Source: Cymbidium sinense
Lineage: Eukaryota; Streptophyta; Magnoliopsida; Asparagales; Orchidaceae
Length of the DNA stretch: 64,000 nucleotides
Direction of reading: 5' to 3'
NCBI GenBank assembly: GCA_021442155.1
Contig: CM038216.1
Span: forward strand, 90,383,666-90,447,665
Positions 57,932 through 64,000 of this stretch are shown piece after piece. The first letter of the stretch is position 1; every line of letters begins with the position of its first letter. The notes below the pieces were generated by a model, which was not told where the DNA came from, made no database searches, and worked only from the letters and a program-made list of their open reading frames with translations. The translations under genes and the position numbers were made by a program.

Positions 57932-58086
57932 TTAAACCCTAAACCCTAAACTATAAAATTAAACCCTAAACCTAAAATTGAAACCCTAAACCCTAAACCC
58001 TAAATCCTAAACCCTCAAAACCCTAAACCCTAAACACTAAAGCATAAACCCTAAAACCTAAAACCTACAACCCTAAACCCTAAGCG
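57932..58086 (+). repeat. Telomere-like satellite block 13 (end of the satellite)
   Basis: CCCTAAA-rich tail after GRP fragment 8. The last telomere-like words are at 58070-58085 (ACCCTAAACCCTAAGC); beyond this the sequence is unrelated. Confidence 0.88.
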
Positions 58087-59740
58087 TTGAATACAAATGT
58101 CATTAGGGGTAGATATAAAGAATGACCTAATCCTAACATAGTTATGGTAGTTAAAGAAAATGTCTCTAAGATACTTTCCCTTCACTATTAGAGATTTGGA
58201 TACCCTAAATTATATTATAATACCATATATTATAGCATAATGTAGCATCATATATTTGAGCTTGTAGTGATGTGTTTTTGGATGTTATAAGATGTTTTGA
58301 AATGTTTTAGTATATTATGGTATCGTGCCCTATAGTCTATATTAATATAAATCATAAAAATATTGACTTAATAAATCACATGATGAAATTTATTAAATTT
58401 TAAGTGGGAATTAGGTTGTAGTACCAAAGGTGTGATACGCCACTTATAGTTTAAAAAGTAAGATTTTATGTTCAAAATAAATATTATTTGTTGTAGCATA
58501 GTACAACATCATATATCATAATATATTATGCATTTTAAATTCTTTTAGTATTTTACAATCATGCAATCGAGCCTACACTAGCATTATTTATAGAAATGTT
58601 GATTTAGACTATAAAATGGTGGAATTTGGAAAACTTTATAATAGGTAGAGCATGGCATCATAATATATTACCTCAAATTAAAATATGAAGTGATATTACT
58701 CAAATATATAGTTATTTTATTGTTTAGACTAATTTTATTATTTTTTATCTTAAGCAATCCCTTGTGATGTGATATTCAATTCAATATAATATAATATGTT
58801 ATAGTGTATTATAATATAGGATGCCATAACTTAGTGTAGCATCATGCATTATAACATACTATTGTGTATTACTACTTATTGTTTAGCATATTTTAGTTTG
58901 TTATAGTATGATGTAGTAGAGTTTGTACAGGTATAATTCATAAAATATTGATTTATATGCAAAGATAATGGGATTTGACCAAATTTAAGGTATGCTTTAG
59001 GGAACATCATTAGTGTATGCTATGGTGTGTCATTTAATCTAAAGAATGGATTTTTGTTTCCAAAATAAATGTTCATTTTTAAACCAAATTTTATAAATTT
59101 TTTGCTTAAAGTGATTCATTTTAATGTGTTATGTAAGATAATATATTACATGAAAGTATATTAAAATATAATGTACATAATAATATAACTTCACATATAT
59201 ATGAATTTGGGGGTGTGTTATTAAATGTTATTGTACATTTTAGTATGTTTTACTTTTCTTATAATACATTGGGTCAAAACTCACAAAAATAGTAATTTGA
59301 AGGTTGAGATGGAAGAATTTGGCCAAATACAAGGCAGACACCAAGAAGCAACACCAAAATTATTCTATTTTGTACCATTTTTAATAGAAAAATAATTTTA
59401 CATCCATAATGAACATTATTCATATTTTGAAAAAAATTTGTTATTTGTTCCTTTTAAGTGATTATAATGAGGTGTAATGTTAGACAATATTGTATATTAT
59501 AGCAAATTATAATATAACATCATATATTATTATATAATATATTGTGTTAATTCACACTATAATATGTTTTGCATAAAATTGCATAGCTTGCACCATCACA
59601 AATAATAAAATGTTGATTACAATGTTAAGAAAATATAATTTGAATGAATACATTATTTGGCTTTTGGTTGAAGTATTAATGGTGTGCATAAAAAAAGAAA
59701 AATGATTTGATGAGAATTACATGTCAAGGACATTGAGGGA
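58087..59740. repeat. Degenerate tandem repeat, roughly 250-340 bp units
   Basis: AT-rich DNA in which a set of words returns about five times in the same order: TAGCATCATATATT-like, AGTATATTATGG or TATAGTATGATG, CATAAAAATATTGA (58353, 58608 variant, 58940, 59285 variant, 59610), then GGAATTTGGxxAAA or GGGATTTGACCAAA, then TTCAAAATAAAT. No coding was seen. It lies 3' of the integrase of Tat copy C on its strand, where Tat elements are known to carry variable tandem repeats. Confidence 0.55.
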
Positions 59741-62173
59741 GATCCGCTAGGGGATCACACATGCATTGGACATGACATGTGAGGGGTCTATGTCAAGGGC
59801 ATTGAAGAAAAAATTGGAGATAAGGTTTGAATTTGATGATTATATGATTTGTGGAAAGAAAATCGGGGTTCAGAATTTATAAACCACCAGGAATTAAGAT
59901 CGAATTGACTTTAATTTATTTTGTTTTAATTGATGTGGAGGCATATCTGCTAGAGATATGGGCTTGGATCTACTGGGGATCTGGTATATGAACCTTCCAC
60001 TAGGGAAGCAGGTCTAGGCCTTCCACTAGCGATGAGGATTTGAATTTGATTTCATAGTTTTTTTTGTGGATGTATCCAATAGGGATAAGAGTTTGGTTGG
60101 ATTTCTTTTATTTAGACTCTACTTTGGGAGTTGGTTTAATTTAGCTCTACTAGGGAGGTTGGTTTTGAATTTAATTTATTTGCTTAACTTATTTATATAT
60201 GATTTGGGGCTCCACTAGGGACAAGGGTATGATTAAACTCTATTGGAAAAATTAGATTGGGTTTAATTCCATCTGAGTTCATGTATATACATAGTCGATG
60301 TATGATGGACCCACTAAGAAGGGGCTATATCAGCTTTGACCTACCTTAGGTTTACAAATCCAAAGTGATAGTCTAATGGCTACAGGTTAGAGATAGCCAA
60401 CCTAAGGAGTTGCCTTTCATTGTGTAATGAATGTGCAAGGAAGAAGTAGTATACTTACATTTCTAAAGCGAGGAACAATCGCTGAGGTGACCTATTAGAT
60501 GCACAATAAATCAAACCTAACCCAAGGCGATTATAGAGTGAATGCCACTGGGGACTTATGCTAACTCAAAAGTAGTCAAGATTAAATTTATCTTAATTTC
60601 ATATGATTTTATGTGGTTTTTTTGGTTTAGTTTGATTTCAAATTGAGGGAATATCTTCTGAAGATATAAGCTTGGTCAAATTTGATAGATTTAATTTTTT
60701 GGCCATGTGGTGTGTGATGGACCCTTGAGAAGGGGCTATATCGGACTTGACCTTTTATAGATCCAAAGGGATTTCTGGCCTACGGTGAGCCTAGTCAGCA
60801 AGGTTGCCTTTCGGTGTGCAATGACTATGCTTGGGAAGAGAAGGCTGGTATACTTAACATCTAAAGTAGGGAACATGGGGTGACCTATTAAGCAATAAAT
60901 CGAACCTCTCTTAAGGGCTATTGAGTGAATGTCCGGATTTATATCAACTCAAGTAGTCATGTGATTCGATAGTTTTTGCTGCCATAAAGATAGGATACAC
61001 AGTTTGCAAAAGGTACCAATATGGGTGTCCTCCTAATCCACAAGTGAATATATATTTTATTTATATACTTGTGTGGACTCTGTTGGTGTGCGAGGGACCA
61101 CACTGAGAAGGGACTATGTCGGCCTTGACCTATCTCAGATTTACTGGACTAAGGGAGAATCTACACATCCACAAGATAGATTCTCCAAAACTGGTACTTA
61201 TGAAGAGGCTCAATCCGATAGTAACTTAGGTAATGTCAAAATGAATTCACAAGGATGTGATCCAAATATAAGCCCATGGGGAGGTGCCTAGGGCATTATC
61301 TTGAGCCACAGAGAGAAAGCTATAGGTGTATATGTGCCAAAAGAGAAAGCATAGTAGACTTACATCTGCCATGAGTGGTGTATCCTAAGGTGCGAGAACC
61401 AACATAAGGTGTATATGTCAGCATAGTGAGAACCAACCAACCTAAGTGCCCATCTGTATACAATGACCAATTTAGAAAGAAATCATGTTGGCTTACAACT
61501 TTCCAAGCTGAATTGATCATTAGGATAGTCTATCATTGTTGGGACAAATGCTATCTGACCTAGAGCGACTACTAAAGGGGGAACCCTGAGGAAGGACTTG
61601 ACCCAAACTTGAAGAAGTCAGGAGTGAAGTAGCCACTAGTTCTTATCCTAAACCTCAAATATATTCAACCCAATTAGTGCATGAAGGTTAATCCAAGAAG
61701 AAAGTGTAGCAGACTCATATCCTCTTAAATGAAACCAACATGAGGTAGCTTATGGGCCACATAGTAAGGCCTACTAAACTAACAAGGTGCTCATCGGTGT
61801 GTAGTGGGAAAGTAAAGAAAGAAAGTGTAGTAGACTTACATCCTCAAAGAAGAAAGGGACACACTTGGCAACATAGCATGTCGACCAAGAGCACTAAGTG
61901 AGAAGGCATTATCTCAACTTAGAGAAGCTCGAGACAAAATATATGTGTTTATTTTATATGTTTGTGTGTAGTTTGTGTTTGGATTGTGATGATGAAGGAT
62001 AGGATGTCGCTTGGGTTCCTTACACCTACCTTAAACACATCATGGTGGATTTTCAAAACAAGAATATTTCAACATGGAAGAGATTGAATTCAAAATAGAA
62101 TTTTCATTGATGATAATTATTTCAAAACATGATTTATAATATCTATTTAACTAGGGCCTGTTGATTAAAATAA
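59741..62173. repeat. Second degenerate repeat family and flanking non-coding DNA
   Basis: A module containing GATGGACCCACTAAGAAGG and GGCTATATCAGCTTTGACC returns near 60305, 60718 and 61090. A partner module (GGTGTGTAATGAATGTGCA, then TAGTATACTTACAT, then AGTGAATGCC) is near 60413 and 60812, with a diverged form near 61450. Short echoes GTGTAGCAGACTCATATCC and GTGTAGTAGACTTACATCC are at about 61707 and 61827. Spacing is about 370-410 bp. The 72- and 66-codon frames here show no family resemblance. It could be 3' UTR or LTR of Tat copy C; LTR ends were not found. Confidence 0.5.
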
Positions 62174-62179
62174 TTGGGC

Positions 62180-63310
62180 ACTCTCCCTTATGATTAATAA
62201 GTTGATAAGATCCTCTTTGGTAGGCCTTCTCTATGGCAAAAGGGCCTTCCCAAGTGGGTTCAAACTTGCCTCCCATCTTACGAGGCAAAAATTAGTTTCC
62301 TTAGAACTAGAATAAGATCTCCTACTTAAAAAGCCCTAGGATGGACAAACTTTTTTTTTGATTGAATCATTTTAGCTTTATACAACTCAAGATTTTAGCA
62401 TGCCTGCAAGCATCTCTCCCCCAAACTTTTGAGCTTTTCTAACCGCAACATGGCATTCTACTTTATTTTGATCTTGCTACCCACAACTATCCTTAGTGAT
62501 GGGAGTTGGACTTCTAATGGTAGAATGGCTTTGAACCCATACACTAAGGAGAAAGGAGTAGACTAAGTTTGAGTTCTATATGGTGTGGGCCCATGGCTTC
62601 AACTTTGCTCATGCCACCATTGCTTGTTGTTGTCAAGTGTCTTCTTTAGTACTTAGATGATAGTTTTGTTGAATGCTTTTTCTATGCTATTTTCCCTTGG
62701 GTAGTTGATCGTAGAATACCTCTAATCTATGATGTGTCTCCGGGCAAAGTTGTTGATCTCGATGCGCTTGAATACAACACCATTATCAGATATAATTCAT
62801 CAAGACACTCCAAACATATATAGGATATGATTCCTAATAAAGTACAATGCATGCTGAGTTATGACCTCTTTGAGCATAATATCCTTTGACCATTTGGAAA
62901 AGTAGTCAGTAGCAGCTAAGATGAACTGATGACCCTTGGAAGAAGGAAGAACAAATGGACCCACTATGTCGGTACCCCAACTCTCAAATGGCCATGAGGC
63001 CAATTTAGGATGTAGAATGTTTGGATGTTAGTGTAGGACTACACCGTGTATTTGACATTGCTGGCATCACTTAGTCGTATCCATGAAAATCTTTGATCAT
63101 CAATTGCTAGTAGTATCCTAGTCTCTTGATCTTGGCTTTCATCTTCAGACCAGATTAGTTGATGCCATATAATCCTGAGTGTACCTAGGTCATGATCTTA
63201 CGAGCTTTGTGCTTGTCTAAACAATGTAACCACATATGATCGAAAGATTGCCAGTACAAGACACAATCCACAATATTATAAGAAAGTGCTCTCTATTTCA
63301 TCTGATGGGC
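62180..63310 (-). pseudogene. Integrase domain, copy C (decayed)
   Basis: Open stretch 62800-63003 gives the catalytic core: ASWPFESWGTDIVGPFVLPS, GHQFILAATDYFSKWSKDI, MLKEVITQHALYFIRNHILY and MFGVS, with the first catalytic Asp in GTDIVG. Next is RIISDNGVVFKRIEIN (second Asp), and the C-terminal domain near 62200-62345 reads KMGGKFEPTWEGPFAIEKAY and QRGSYQLINHKGECP. The zinc-binding part is at about 63080-63250. Frameshifts lie between the pieces. Confidence 0.85.
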
Positions 63311-63479
63311 TTGGGACTTCTCTTGAAGTAGTTTACCTTTATTTATGTAATCCATGAATGGTTGCCTCCAATCTAACTCCTCATCCTTCTAGGCAATGGC
63401 TACCTCCCCTTCAAGAGAGTACTTTTTTGATGATTTCAATATCAATAAGGGATACGACTTGTCTATTTTGGACCTTTAT

Positions 63480-63935
63480 TGAAATGGACTCATCCTCAGT
63501 ACATGCCAACTTCTTGGCAAGCTTGGCTAAAGCATACGCTATAATGTTCTCCCCTCAAGGGATTTTATAAATGGTAAACTCTTGGATTTGGGCCAGTAAC
63601 TCCATGGTGTACTTATGGTATTAATGGAGCTTGGGCTTTATAACCTTATAGGACCCAACAATTTGGTTGATAATTAGTTAAGAATCCCCGAAGATGTTGA
63701 TGTTCTAGATAATTAGAGTAATGGCTAACTCAAGCTCGAGCCTCATGTTGGCTTCATTGTTGGTGCAAAGTTGGGCGAGATGATATGAGAATCTCATCAC
63801 ATCATGGTCTGGAGTTAAGAGAACTATTCCTACCCCTGCCTTTCTTGTAATTATAGATTATGGTTCTTCTCCTCTTTGAGAGGAAGCCACACCATCAAAG
63901 TACATCTCCCAGTGGTGAATGCTAGTATCCCCTAA
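63480..63935 (-). pseudogene. Archaeal-type RNase H domain, copy C (decayed)
   Basis: Minus-strand reading gives HWEMYFDGVASS, VGIVLLTPDHDVMRFSYHLA, CTNNEANM in place of CTNNEVEY, LELAITLI, and IFGDS after a stop. The catalytic FDG, NNE and GDS positions are recognisable. Matches 1350-1795 of copy B. Confidence 0.75.
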
Positions 63936-64000
63936 GTTCATGATTTGTTCATTAGGGAGATCATCACTAAGCGAAAAGTCAGCAGGAAGTGGGTGTGCTG

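Larger units (their letters stand above)
62174..64000 (-). mobile_element. Ty3/gypsy Tat-lineage retrotransposon, 3' pol part (copy C)
   Basis: Collinear with 24-1860 of copy B in the same orientation, starting at GGCACTCTCCCTTATGATTA and running off the right edge of the window at AAGTGGGTGTGCTG. It contains the integrase and the second RNase H. It differs from copy B by many substitutions and small indels, so it is a distinct insertion or an old duplicate and not an assembly repeat of the same molecule. Confidence 0.85.

Noticed and set aside
8844..58086. A functional terminal telomere
   Set aside because: Canonical runs are short (about six units at most), variants dominate, and many element fragments are embedded; this is interstitial or subtelomeric telomere-like satellite.
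61073..61520. 72-codon plus and 66-codon minus frames
   Set aside because: They lie in a degenerate non-coding repeat and have no recognisable motif or conserved counterpart in the repeated modules.
1..64000. tRNA genes, 5S or 45S nuclear rDNA, or intact host genes
   Set aside because: I looked for tRNA boxes, conserved rRNA words and longer frames on both strands and found none apart from the plastid rDNA insert; short tRNA remnants could still be missed by eye.

Overview
This window looks like nuclear DNA of a seed plant, probably repeat-rich subtelomeric or otherwise heterochromatic DNA. The plant assignment rests on Ty3/gypsy Tat-lineage retrotransposons with two RNase H domains, plant L1-type LINEs (DUF4283 ORF1, endonuclease, RT, C-terminal RNase H), a nuclear copy of plastid rDNA including 4.5S, fragments of a glycine-rich RNA-binding protein gene, a hAT-type MITE, and long arrays built from variants of the plant telomere word CCCTAAA. 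I found no intact protein-coding gene. Every coding trace is a broken mobile element or a pseudogene, and the species cannot be named.

Layout. 1-8845: minus-strand Tat element (copy B: integrase, archaeal-type RNase H, RNase H, RT and split protease), with about 4 kb of foreign non-coding DNA inside the protease. 8846-35699: telomere-like satellite carrying six of the nine fragments of one glycine-rich RNA-binding protein (GRP) gene, three LINE copies all on the plus strand, a 0.9 kb plastid rDNA insert, and GC-rich CCCTGG/CCCTGA blocks, the largest of which replaces the middle of LINE copy 3. 35700-46515: second Tat element (copy A: gag, protease and the same protease insertion in longer form), carrying a MITE that copy B lacks. 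46516-58085: more satellite with three more GRP fragments. 58086-62170: AT-rich non-coding DNA with two degenerate tandem-repeat families, plausibly the 3' non-coding part of a third Tat element. 62174-64000: integrase end of that element (copy C), collinear with 24-1860.

The satellite is not random decay. Two sequence landmarks recur in fixed order about 160-225 bp apart, followed by a CCCTAAA-rich section and sometimes a GRP fragment, so the arrays have a higher-order structure with a period of roughly 1-1.9 kb. The eight longer GRP fragments start at the same codon, seven of them end in an A-rich tail after the 3' UTR, and all nine share orientation and flanks, so they were amplified as part of the satellite rather than inserted independently. 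All telomere-like words have the same orientation (CCCTAAA on plus). Many mobile-element edges end in TAAA-type microhomology with the satellite.

The most interesting candidates are this telomere-derived satellite that captured an mRNA 3' end, and the one-way placement of two LINE subfamilies inside it. Part of the GC-rich CCCTGG sequence matches a known long-read basecalling artefact at telomeric repeats and should be checked in raw reads. Coordinates of degenerate features are approximate, and all similarities were judged by eye.
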